From: Scolanthus callimorphus
Taxonomy: Eukaryota > Cnidaria > Anthozoa > Actiniaria > Edwardsiidae
Assembly (NCBI GenBank): GCA_033964015.1
Contig: CM066919.1
Location: 22,909,421-22,973,420, forward strand
Direction: 5' to 3'
Length of the DNA stretch: 64,000 nt
The notes beneath the pieces are model-generated. The model was not told the DNA's origin. It did not search any database and worked only from the letters and a program-made list of their open reading frames with translations. Made by a program: the position numbers and the translations under genes. Below, one piece after another: positions 40,201-52,200 of this stretch; the first letter of the stretch is position 1, and each line of letters opens with the position of its first letter.

Positions 40201-43200
40201 TCTCTCCCAACTATTGCGCCGATAAAGTCATAGAAAGTTGTGCTCTAATGCTTAAATATCTGGCGAAACCTTACCTCGAGCTCGGCTATCCTGGAGAGTA
40301 CCGCCTCCTTATCGTTCGTATCCACCTCATCTCTGTCAAGTGTGGCCTTCCTGGCCGCCAGTTTCTCCAGTAACCGCCGCACCGCATCCTGGAATTCCTC
40401 TGCTTGTGCTAGGTGATCCTGGAAGTGCTCCTCAAATGCTGTGAGTCGGACCTTCAGCTGAGCCACGCGCTCGTTTAGCGCTCTTAACTGCTCGCCCACA
40501 CCTCGTAAGTCGACCTCGGGGCTTTCTAGCGCCAGCAGATTCTGACCAGCAGAGTCACGGCGTGTGCTCTGGTGTCGAGTTTCTCTTGCAGTCCCTGTGA
40601 AGAAAAACACAATCCAAACCATAAATATGATAATCAAACTCACTGCTCTGTGGGACATTCTATTGAAAAGTGAACCTATAGAGAAACTTAAATAGGCAAA
40701 TTATTTCAAATATCTGTTTTCCTTAGAGCCGCCTCAAAAAGCTGAATGTGCTCAAAACCAACAATTGAATATTCCTGACAACATTACCTATAATAAGTTG
40801 GGCCATGTTTGTGCCAGGGATTTTCAGTTGAAAATCGAGCTTGCTCTACTGAGAGCAAGGCTCCCAGCCGCAATGTAAATGGGAAAAGTACAGAAAACGA
40901 TTTGAAAATGAAGGATTTCCCGAGGGGTCCATATAAGCCTTTTATAATCGGTGATTAATTCATCATTTGGACCACAAACTCTATGCGCACAGACAAAACT
41001 ATACGCAAGTGTTAAGTCGAGTGAGAACTCACAAACACAAGCGTAAAGGCTTCGGCACTTATGTTATTGAGGGTGAAGTGTGGGGGCTCCCTTCCCCTCC
41101 TTCACTTGTCCTTTTTAAGCCTTTTGTACAAAAATAAGGGTACCGATCACTGTATATACATTGTACAGCACGAACCAGAAAATGTAGTGGTCGCGCTGCC
41201 ACAGAAATTGGAAATGGGAAACCACAAGGACTCTAGCATCCCCAGTCAGCATAAAACCTTCCCTTGGGCCTTCCTTCTTTTCTTTTTTTTTTTTGGAAAG
41301 TAAAGATGAAAGAAAGGAGCACAGTTTTGACGTCTCGTCAAACCTGCGCGACATAGATAAACTTAACCTGACAATCAAACAAAGTGAAAATATATATCAT
41401 CTACCTCCTTAAAAAGTCAAACAAAATATCAAAAATTGAAATGTACAATCAAACGCCTAGGAGATAAGCGTTTGCTAAGCCACAGCGGGAAACAGAGATC
41501 GTTAGGACCGCTAGAAAATCGATTAAGTTGCACTGGTAACGTATTTTCATTAAAAAAAGAAAGAAAAAATATTTGTAACAATAGAAATATTAATTTCATT
41601 TTAAACAAGGAAAATCAACCCTTTTGTTTAGTGTGTGGAAAGGTTTGTGTCAAAGGAAAACAGAAAGCTAGCTCATGTGATTTAAATACGTTAGGACACA
41701 ATTTCCATGATAATCAATAGATAGTTTATTTTATCCTCCTCATTGTCTGTCATGTTATTCTATTGGATTTTAAAAGGAAACAAAACCAGACAGTCTTCGC
41801 GTGAGGGAGTGAACCTCTTAGAATTCGTAATCTGATATGACTCTGTCTTTCGTGCGAAACTGGATTTAAGCTAAAAGGGCGGAAAAGGTGAACAAAATTT
41901 GGCTTGTTTTACCGGCGACAATGAAAGAAGAGAAACATCGATTGACCTGAAATATATAAAGTGTTTATCAACAACTAAGAGGGAGCTGAAGAAATTACTT
42001 TCAGAAATAAAGTATGAGGATTAATTTTAAATTCTAAATTAAGACTTCCTGATTCAAAGGCTCGGCAAAAAGCTCAGCGTTTTCTAATTTATAGAAACAA
42101 CAGGAGTGGGTTATTTAAAAATCGATCAAATACAGTGGTTTGCAATATTGGCGACGCGATGATCTTATTCTGTTAACGTGAATGAAATTAACAATATTTT
42201 GATATGCAAATTCCCACTTCAGAGACGAACAGACTTTCCATCCGCTTGGAGCAGACAAAGTGTTTATGTAAATGCCTCTCTTTGAGACTAACCAAATTCG
42301 ATTTTTTAAAAAGAGACCTTAAATTGAGGTTAAAATTCTTGAAAAGTCAGAAGATTTGTTAACCAAAACCCGCAGTTTTGGAAGCGATTTCTAAAACAAA
42401 GCAGGTTGTTTTGGGCGGAGAAAATGCGAGAAACACCCCGAAGAGAAAAAATATCGCTAAAAGAAAATAATTATTGAATACTCTATTCACTACATTTTAG
42501 AAACGGGGTAATCCGAATTTTTGAAATAATGGTAACTGAAAGAATTCATACAAACTAGCCCAAGCGGTTAGTTTTCCTAATTTCCAACAAAGCAACAGGA
42601 AATGTCGAGAGTATGAATATAAATGTAATTGGATGAAAACATGTCGGAAAAATGAAAGAAAGAAAATCCCCGTAAACTCGATAGTTTTCGACATTGCCTA
42701 GGAAAACGTAATGTCTACATTTATACGCTGTATTTGCTTTAAAAAGCACGCTCAAACATTATAAAATTCAGTTAAATTTAGAGTAGACAGTCCAAGTAAA
42801 TAATAATGCTGCCTTTGTAATATAAAATCGCCTGGATACGAGGTTCTTTGTGCGTTGTAAAAGAGCTGGAATTCTTAAGTATAGTTTCTATATTGTGATA
42901 CCGAAGATTGGGATAATTTATTACGCCGAGTGTCACCCTAACACCGCAAATTATCAAGTTATATTATGACACAAGAGCCAGATGCACTTGTCATTGCTAT
43001 TTCGGGGTTACAAAACCAAAGTGATTCAAATACATAATTTTAATACAATTTTACGATCCTGAATGAATGACTTACCTGCGCGCGAGGTTTCTGTCGCGAA
43101 TCCTCAAAATACCATGATGGAACATAAACAAAGTGGTTTATAGACCGATCATACACAATGTTAGGGTCCAGCGGCCCTAGCTCTGCTTCGATATCGTTTT

Positions 43201-46200
43201 CACATGGCTGTAATTCCCCTCGCCAAACAGTTATAGTTTTGAAATATTCCGGCGATGAGTCATTGCTAGCAGAACTCATAGCTCTAGGGGAAACTCTCTC
43301 TCTTGCTGGGTGAAAATCTTGATTTTTTCTCGCGAATCTTACAGGTCTTTTCCCAGAACAGTCGCTCGCTAAACTGCTTTCCGGGTCGCGAGTCACATGT
43401 GGACCGGCAAACGTGATACACCGTATATCAGTCATTCTATAATTGGTTTCCTTGCGACACTCGGTGAATTTATGGAGTTTCCGATGTGTAGCATTTTTGT
43501 TCTCATCATATTCGCTGGACCAGTAAGTCCGTAACGTCTCCGTGTGTGTAATCCTAGCCGTGTTTCTGCACGCTGAGTTAGCGGTTCTTGGCGATGTAGA
43601 TTTGGACGCGTTAGGTGAAGTATGAACAGTAACAGCAGTTTCCCAACCATGCACTCCATGCGAACCACAATCAGACGAGCATTCGCTTCCTAACCCCTCA
43701 TCTAGCGTCTCCAAATCGCTATCCATCCTCAATAGTCCAACCGCAAAAAACTCTTATCTAAAATCAGCGCGTCGACCATTAGAACGAATAAAGCTTACAG
43801 CTACATCAACATTCACGTAAATAAGTACTGGCGTCTCCGCAATTGCCAAAACAGAAATAATTTTTATCGGTTTGCGGTTGATATTTAGCGATGATCGTAG
43901 TCACTACAACTCGCTGTGAGTCCGGGGGAATCTCCAACACGGAGCGTCGAACCGCATCACATTCTGCATTTCACTCCTCTCGAATGAAACCTGTTTCTTT
44001 TGAAAATTACATATGCACGGAAGTGAATTTACATTTTATACCCCATGGCGACGTTGTCATCGGTTTTTGTTTGCCTTGCGCAGGCCGTGACTCGCTCTTT
44101 TTTCACAACAAACACTTACGAACCAATTAAGGAATGGGAGGATCGCACCCTCCAAGCCGCTTATACACGTGGACTCAACACAAATAAGATATAAGACGAT
44201 TTTATGGGAAAATATCAAGAGAGAAAAGTTATAAACATTCCAACGCTGGTTGTGTATTAAAGTTCGTGTTTTACATAAAGCTAATACATTACGCTGCAAT
44301 TATTATTATTATTATTAAGTGGGTGTAAACCTTTCAAGCTAATTTTATTCTTTTCTTTCGGGATTAAAGAGGATATTTCTGAGCTAATAGACGCGTACTT
44401 TAAGAGTTTTAGAGGTCCTCGCACAGAACGCGATGTCATCTATTACGAAACCAAAGAGCAATTCAATTAGACTGACAACTTGACAAATTCAAGTAGATTC
44501 CTGTCAAAATAAAAATTATTTTTTCATGCTTCGCGATATAAGAACTCGTTCGTACTTGAGACGGCAAAGTTCTTTTGTGCAAACGTGAATATTATCAAAC
44601 AAAATAAATAACAATAGTAACAGCTTTATAAAATTTGAGTCTCACTGCTAATCAAGGTCATCGGTTTTTGCAATACTCTCCCAGCCAACAAAACGAACTT
44701 AAAATGCTGCAAATATTTGAAAGAGCGTTGCTGACCCGGTATGAACTCAACTTAATTAAATAATTGTTCAAACAGAGAAAAACTGATTAATATAACTTGA
44801 GTCAACACATAGCTTTATATGTTTTGTTAAGCGTTTCCTAAGTTTACGGACCATCTTGTCTACTCGGAAATGTTGCAGCGGAGAGGTTGTAACAAGAAAT
44901 GGAACAGGGGCACCTAACGAAATTTTTCCGTAAAATATCTGTTCGGAAGCCCTCTCGACACCTTCAACTTTCGCATATTTTGTTCCTGATGTTTTCTCCT
45001 ATCTCCTAGATTTTTCGAGCTGCATAAAAAGTGGAATTTGTGAAATTATTGCAAAAAGTACAGGTAAAAAGGCCGCCTAGAATTTTCGTACACCATTTCT
45101 GCCCGCATTATCGAAAAAAAAAAGATTAACAAACTATTGGGAGTAAAAACGTACCCGTCTGCCATTTTGATGTTTAAACCAACTATTAAAAACACTATTT
45201 CAAGAGGTTTTGCGCAAGTTTCTTGTTTGGTGCTCCTGATAGAAATGTCACAAACGATTTGGCAAAAGCTTGGTCGCTTCTTCGAATATATACTGTTTTT
45301 CTTTTCTAAATAAAAGTTAAATCAACACTCATCATTCAGCACTTTACTCGTTTTTATGCGATAGGTTTTTAACCCCCAGGGCTTAAAATATTTTCCTGTA
45401 TTCATGACTCGTGGAAATAGAAAACAAATGTTTTAGCAGGTGAAACCCTTGACAAGATGATAGAAAATCATTTTTTCTTAAATTGTTCCTGTTCGGAAGT
45501 ACATTTTACCCGTAATATAACAGACAATTCCGAAATTATAATTCACGGAGAAAACTGGGGTTCTCCTGAAAATTCAATAAATGGAAATATAAAAAAACGT
45601 TCAAATAATGTCACTTAGTAATTGTCCAAAACAGACTGTCTTGAATATTTCCTTAAGAAAATATTGTACATTTGTTTCCCTAAGTAAACAGGAATTCCCG
45701 GAAGCTGCTATTCAAAAAATATCGGCAAACTTGGCACAATATACCTCGGATGTTTTTGAATGCAGTATTCTCTCAATGTGCATCTGTCTGAAGCAGGTTG
45801 TTGTGTCTGCAAATGAGTATATATCAAAACCCACAGACCACCTTGACTTATGTTTTGCTTCTAAGACCCTTGGCAAACTATTCTGACTTCGAGGTCAGAA
45901 TTTGCCAGAAAAGTGACCGTCACTTTGCAGCGAACTTTGGTCTTTTTTGACAAAGTTTTGACCCCAAGACCCCAAGACCCAAGCAGAAAAACGATGGCAA
46001 ATCCATTTCGCACTAATGTTGTTACAATCTTTGGAGCAAAACACTTTCTCTAGATTTATTTTACGGCAAATCGTTGCTGCGAAATTCTGTAACAAGCTTG
46101 AAATGTTTAATAGGTGCGACCCCTACTTAATTCGATTTAAAACAAAAATTCGACTGCGGGGACCACGATAATATTGTAGCGTATTTCTGTCCCTCGCTCC

Positions 46201-49200
46201 CTCGAATCTTCTGTCGTAATCATCGCCTGAGTACGCAAAAGTGTCGCCATAAAATTCGTACTATGATACAGACCTCGGAAGTAGTCGCAAGGTGTCGCCT
46301 GGATTAATGTTTTGTCGCCGTGAGCCCAAATTTTGTTCGACTCCTGAATTATTACTTTGCTATGTCTCTGTTAAATGGGATTTCAGCCCATGTGCTTAGA
46401 ACCACCTTCATTCCCAGAATCAATATCGAGAACGATATTTCAAAGTCACGAAACAAGGATTATTATAATTAAGAGATTACTATAGAAATCCATTTAACTC
46501 TAAAGTATGAACACTGAGTCAAAAGCAAACATTGGTCGTATGATCTCTCGAGTAATTACGATCTTGGAGACGGAAATGGTATTTGGCAGACATCGGCGCC
46601 GAAATCGCATACAGGCTGGCTACTACTTGACAGATGCGGAAAAAAGAAATTACGATTTTTGGACACAAAACAAAGATTATACTGAAACATCATACTGCAT
46701 CAGTCTGAAAGCAATGCAATCATGCGTTTACGATTTCAATTTCTTAAAGTGGTCTACATGTTAAGTAGTGGCCTACAGTTTTATTAGTTTTTCCTTTGCT
46801 TATCTTAATATAACTTTGTTTACTGCTTTCCTAAACGAACTCTTTTAAAAGGAAGATCGACTTAGGTAGGTCTGTAGTAATTCATGCAAAAGATGCGAAG
46901 AATTCAAATATTGAAATAAATAGTCACTAAATTGTTTTTGTGCTGGTTTTATAAAGACGTCCAAGACCTTCCCCGCCCTACACAGGCCATGAAACTGAGA
47001 AGAAGCGCCCGAAATCTGACGCGTCGAAATTGAGACCGCTACCATGCATTCTCGTACCCAGAGCTCCCTGGCTCGAAACCTCGCAGGGAATTCTCTGGAG
47101 ACATCCAGTGACGCATGCGCAAGATTTGATACAGACCCATTTGAGTGAGGGAACTTTCTCTGCGCTGACGAGCCGGAGAGCTCTGGATACGAGAATGCGC
47201 CCATGTAATGGTAATGAACATCACAACCTACCTTAATTTGTCTGATCTCTGCCTTCACGCATTCCGGCTCGGCTCCAAACGCATGCTGGTCCTCGAACTT
47301 CTCTTCTACTTCTTGTACAACCTCAGCTAGGGCACGCTTGGCTTCGTCAAAACGCTCGGCGCGCGCATACACTTCCCGTTCCGTCCGCTTTCGCGCCGCT
47401 AATTTAGCATCGACATCGTTGATTGCGCTCTTCACGTTGTTCACCTCTCTTTGCAGGGGTTCGCGGTCATCAGGAGCCGCGTTCAGTACCAGGGTTTCTG
47501 AGACGCTGTTGAAGTTCTCGATGATCGGTTTGTGGTCGATAAGATCGTCGTTTAGTTTCTGTAGATCAAGATTAAGGGCAAGATGAGTTGGGAAAAGGAA
47601 AAGAGGTATCGGCGAACGAAATGAATGAGTTAGGGAATACCGAATAAGAAGTGAAAAAGACAGCGATAAAAGGTGGTTGTCTAGAGAATGCGGAGATTTA
47701 GAGACATGGATTTGAATGAACAGACATGTACAATAAATAGAACATTGAATACATGAACATTCCCGCATGCGAGAAGTGCACACCATGCGCATGCGCAAAC
47801 CAATACAGCAGTGCACCATTAGCGCGGTCGATCACACAGGTTACGTGCTTTGCGCGCATGCGTGGTTAACATTTTTTCAAAATGCATACCGAATACAGTA
47901 TGTGCGTGCGCATGGTTTATGCGCCGACTCGCATTCCCTTGCTGCGCAATATTAATCTCGTTTCCAGATTTATGTATGTGCGTTTGCTCGTGTCATTGCT
48001 TTAGTAAGTTAGAGGGATTCTCACGCAATCGGTTATTACGGACTGTTTAGTGAAACCATTGGGCAATGGGCTGTTCGATAACAAGCCGTACTCCACCTAT
48101 CGAGGAACTCCAAACTTGCTCTACCCCTTTGGAAACTCCCTGGCTCCTGCCCAACCCATGCGAAAATTTGAAGCAGCCCCTGAAGAAATTGTAAGTTCTT
48201 TTTTGCCCCCTTTGGAAATTCTAGAAAGTTGCAACATAAATACCCTGTGGAAATACCAGGGTGAAAAACAGCAACCCCTGTAGAAATTCCAGGTTTAAAC
48301 AAAGACTCCTGTAGGAATTCTAGGTTCCTCGATAGGGGATAACGAATACTAAATGAAACAGTCCAATGGCAGTAAATGGAAGTAAATAATACTGCCCTCA
48401 CAGGGGGTTATTATTAATCAGTCAAGATAGAACCCAATTTATTGTGTTCATTTTATTATTAAAATCAGTTCACAAGCTTATTACAGAAACAGTCGATAGT
48501 TTCAACAGATTATCACGCAAGTTGGTCAAGGGTTAGTATTGCAGAAGTAATTGATTATTAATGGTATTATGTAACTGGACACACGCTCTAAATGACGAAC
48601 GAACGTGGAACAATACAATTAAAATACAATACTGACGTGGATAACAGATAATGTGCATTGAGGGGTAATATTGTGTACGAAAACCGGATACAAAGATTGT
48701 GATTAATATGAATCAGAAGAATGTGCAACTAACAAAACAAAAACACAGTAACAACATTTTTTATAAGAAATACACGTGCTATGTACAACTAAGAACAACT
48801 TGTAAACTTCTGCGAAACATGATACAAGCGTCGAATTTATGTACATTGAAATTAGAGTACAGACTAGCATGCGAAAAAAGACTACTACGTGCAATCTACC
48901 GTGCAAACTATGAACACGATAAAAACATATTGGCTTGAATCCACAACAAGGCTCACGTCAAACTACCGTGCAAACTATGAACACAGTAAGAGGCGAACAT
49001 GGGAAACCATGGACACAACACACGGGAAACCATGGACAAACAAACACGGGAAACCATGGTCAACAGTGGTCAAAACTCATGGAAATCCATGGTCAAAACA
49101 CATGGGAACCATGGTCAAAACACACGGGGAAACCACGACCAAAGGTTGTACATAACAACATCTTACTCTAGTGGCACAACATAAATACGCTAACAAAACT

Positions 49201-52200
49201 ACCGTGCAAGCCACGACGCCAGAGTGCAACATGTACACGCTACTAAACACCGTGCGAACTTTGAACAATACAACAGATGTGCATAACGAGAAATCGACAA
49301 GATGAGCACAGCGATGAATCCAACAACACAAGACTGATGCATCACATGTTTCTTATGTTTATTTTTAGAAATATTATCTTTTCATTAGACCTTTTCCTTT
49401 ATGCCGTTATAATTTCTCTTTTCCCCATTCATTATTTTCTTTGCATAACTATTTGTTTCAATAAGTTACGTTTATCCTATTCGGCGTAATACCTTACCAT
49501 AAAGCATGGTTAAGCTTCGTTTAAGATTAGAGAACCGTTTTAATTAACGTATCGCTTTAATGTTATTTATATTTTCACAGCGCGCACTTTGCCCCCTTAA
49601 CAAGACAAACAGCCCTAATACCTGAGTGATAAGCTGCTGAGCTGACGCGTCTTCGAGCTTCCAAGACACAGGCTCGAGTACCGATAATCTCTTCTCCATA
49701 TCCAGAAGCCAGAAGAGCAACTCCTCGAATACAAAATCAAACTGCAAATATTTTGCTGCATAAAGTACTATCAGCGATCGCATCTCGACTACTTGCTGGT
49801 ACAAAGCCTCGATTATTGTAATAAATTCCTCAGTAACACTGGTGTATTCTGCAGTTGTTGTGCGCGAGGTGATGTAAATTTTTTATCCTGGAAAAGAACG
49901 ATATCAGCCCAAGTTAAAGGTTCTAGCACTTCTAAAGGCTTCTCTTCCATCTCTTCAGGAGCGCTTTCAAGTGTTGCCTCCTCTGAACGTTTGAACACTT
50001 CAACTGTGACAGCTCCCGGTGTCACCACAAGCTCGGCTTGCTTTTCTTCATCCGGCTTAGCTTCTGACGTCTCTGTTTCCTTAGTTGGCTCTTCCGGAAC
50101 GGCCTCTAACTGTACCTTTTCCGGCTCTTCTTGAACAATAGTCTTTGTTGTAACAAAGCGCTTCACGACACGTCGCACTTTCTGTCCGGTTTCATCAGTA
50201 TACTCCTCCACGTATTCTTCATCGTGGGGGGCTTCGCCATCACCTATTTCAACAATACTGACAGGTACCGCGAATTCTTCAGGTTTAAAAACAGCTTCGA
50301 GTTTTAGAGAAGACGATAGCGGAGAGGTAGTTGTTGTCCAAACTCGTCCAGAAGAATCGACATACGCTTCTGAAAGTGAAACAGGTTTGGCCGACTCTAG
50401 AACCTCACCCGACGACCCAGGCTCGCCTTCATAAGCACCAGCGGGAAACCCTTTAGAAGAATCAAGGCCATGATGAATGATAGTTTTGGAAGTAACATAA
50501 TGTCTGGTCACACGTTTTACCCGGTTTCCTTTTTCGTCAATATATTCCTCAACTTGCTCTTCCATAGGAGGCAAGCTTGGATCAACTTGAACTGTGCTAA
50601 CAATGATTTCTTTGTCAGCTTCAAGTACGTCCTTTTGAGGCTCTTCTTCGAGATAAACAGGCTCTGCAGACTCGAAAACGATTGCCGGAAGTTGAACTTT
50701 TAACGGTTTAATAGATTTCGTAGCAACGTTTGAGGGTCCATCTACCGGAACCGTTCCTGCAGTAACGATAGTCGTAATTCTTTCTTCTTCAGGTAACGCA
50801 GATTCAGCAACATGATCTTCTGGTCTTAAAATGACTGTTTTAGTAGCAATGGTTTTTCGTACAATTCTTCTCACACGTCTGCCCTGTTCGTCAACAAATT
50901 CTTCCACCTCCCCGTCCGGTTCTTCCACCTCTTCCGTTGGGGTGGACCACTCAACGAGCTCGGGTTGTACCTCTTCTGGACCTACAATCATTCGCTTAGT
51001 GATCAAAGTCCTTTTAACTACTTTCCCAATTCTTCGTCCCTCCTCATCAATATAATCCTGCACCTCATCTCCATCACCGGGAACCTCTTGGGTATCAATA
51101 TCTATTCCTATTGGCTCAGCAGATTCGAGGATTGGGATAGTTGATAACTCAGTACCGTCTATCTGTTCTTTCCTAAAGGTTGTTAACGTTTTAGTTGTGA
51201 TGGTACGCTTTGCGATTCTCCTCGCAATTCGTCCCTCATTGTCAACAAATTCTTCCACCTCTCCTTCCACCTCTGTATCCTCCATAGGCTCGACAGTTTC
51301 TATAATGTCGGGAACGTCTTCAGTACTTTCGCCTTCTCTGATAGTTCTCGTCATCACTGTCTTTGTTGTCATTGTTCGTTTCACAACACGTCTCACAATT
51401 CTTCCTTCTTCATCGACGAATTCTTCTACATCCTCTTCGTGATCTTCTGGCTCCACTACTGTCGTTGAATCCAACTGATCAAGATCAGGAATTGGTTCCT
51501 TTTCAGGCGCTACGATTTCTGTTACTTCTTCCGTGACGGGAACACCTTCAATTTTCCTTCGTTCTTTCTTCGGTAATTCGATTACAATGTCCTCTTCAGG
51601 AATAACCTCATCCTTTTCCTCAGTCTCAACGGGTTCGGTACCATCCATTGTTTCCAAAGGAATGTACGGGCCTCTTCTCTTTTCTTCTACGGCGACGAAC
51701 TCTTCCACAACCACGGGACCAGAAGGAACATTTTCGGGTTTTCTTTCCTTTTTCACATAATCAAATAGGTCTTCATCTAGGTCAGTTGTTTGTGGTCCAG
51801 GCTCATGTTTGACTGGCTCAAGCCAATCTGGCAACACAGGCTGTCGTTCAACAGAAGTTTCTCCTATTTCTTCTTCCTGGAAAATAGGTTTTGTGGCTTT
51901 TCCCTTGGGTTCCTTCTCCAGTTCAACTGGGGCTGCAGATTCGAGGACGTATTTCGCCAGTTCTTCTCGAGGAACCTGTGACGTTTCGTCTCCTTGTACC
52001 ACCGTAATTTTCTTTGTAACAGTTTTTCGAACCCTTCTTCCTTCAACGTCAACATATTCTTCAACTCCTGCTTCCTCTTCATCTTCCGGTTTTTCTAGGG
52101 AGAATGGAACAGATATCTTAACTCCTCCTATCTGTTCTTTCCTAAAGGTTCTTAACGTTTTAGTTGTGATGATACGCTTTGCGATTCTCCTCACAATTCG

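Larger units (their letters stand above)
47559..49621. other. Intron between exon 1 and exon 2, 2.1 kb
   Basis: It holds two minisatellite-like stretches (48090-48330 and 48895-49140). No gene seen. Confidence 0.65.

Noticed and set aside
46507..46764. Small plus-strand gene in an intron (85 codons)
   Set aside because: No conserved domain, no splice context, and a length expected by chance in AT-rich DNA.
239..47558. Spectrin alpha/beta gene
   Set aside because: Repeats are about 110 residues with PVS-type linkers and PGEER-like loops, far too many in number, and preceded by a giant repeat exon. Conventional spectrin repeats are about 106 residues with a different W pattern.
48895..49140. 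CRISPR array
   Set aside because: Repeats are degenerate, with irregular spacing and no unique spacers of constant length, and the DNA is animal-type.
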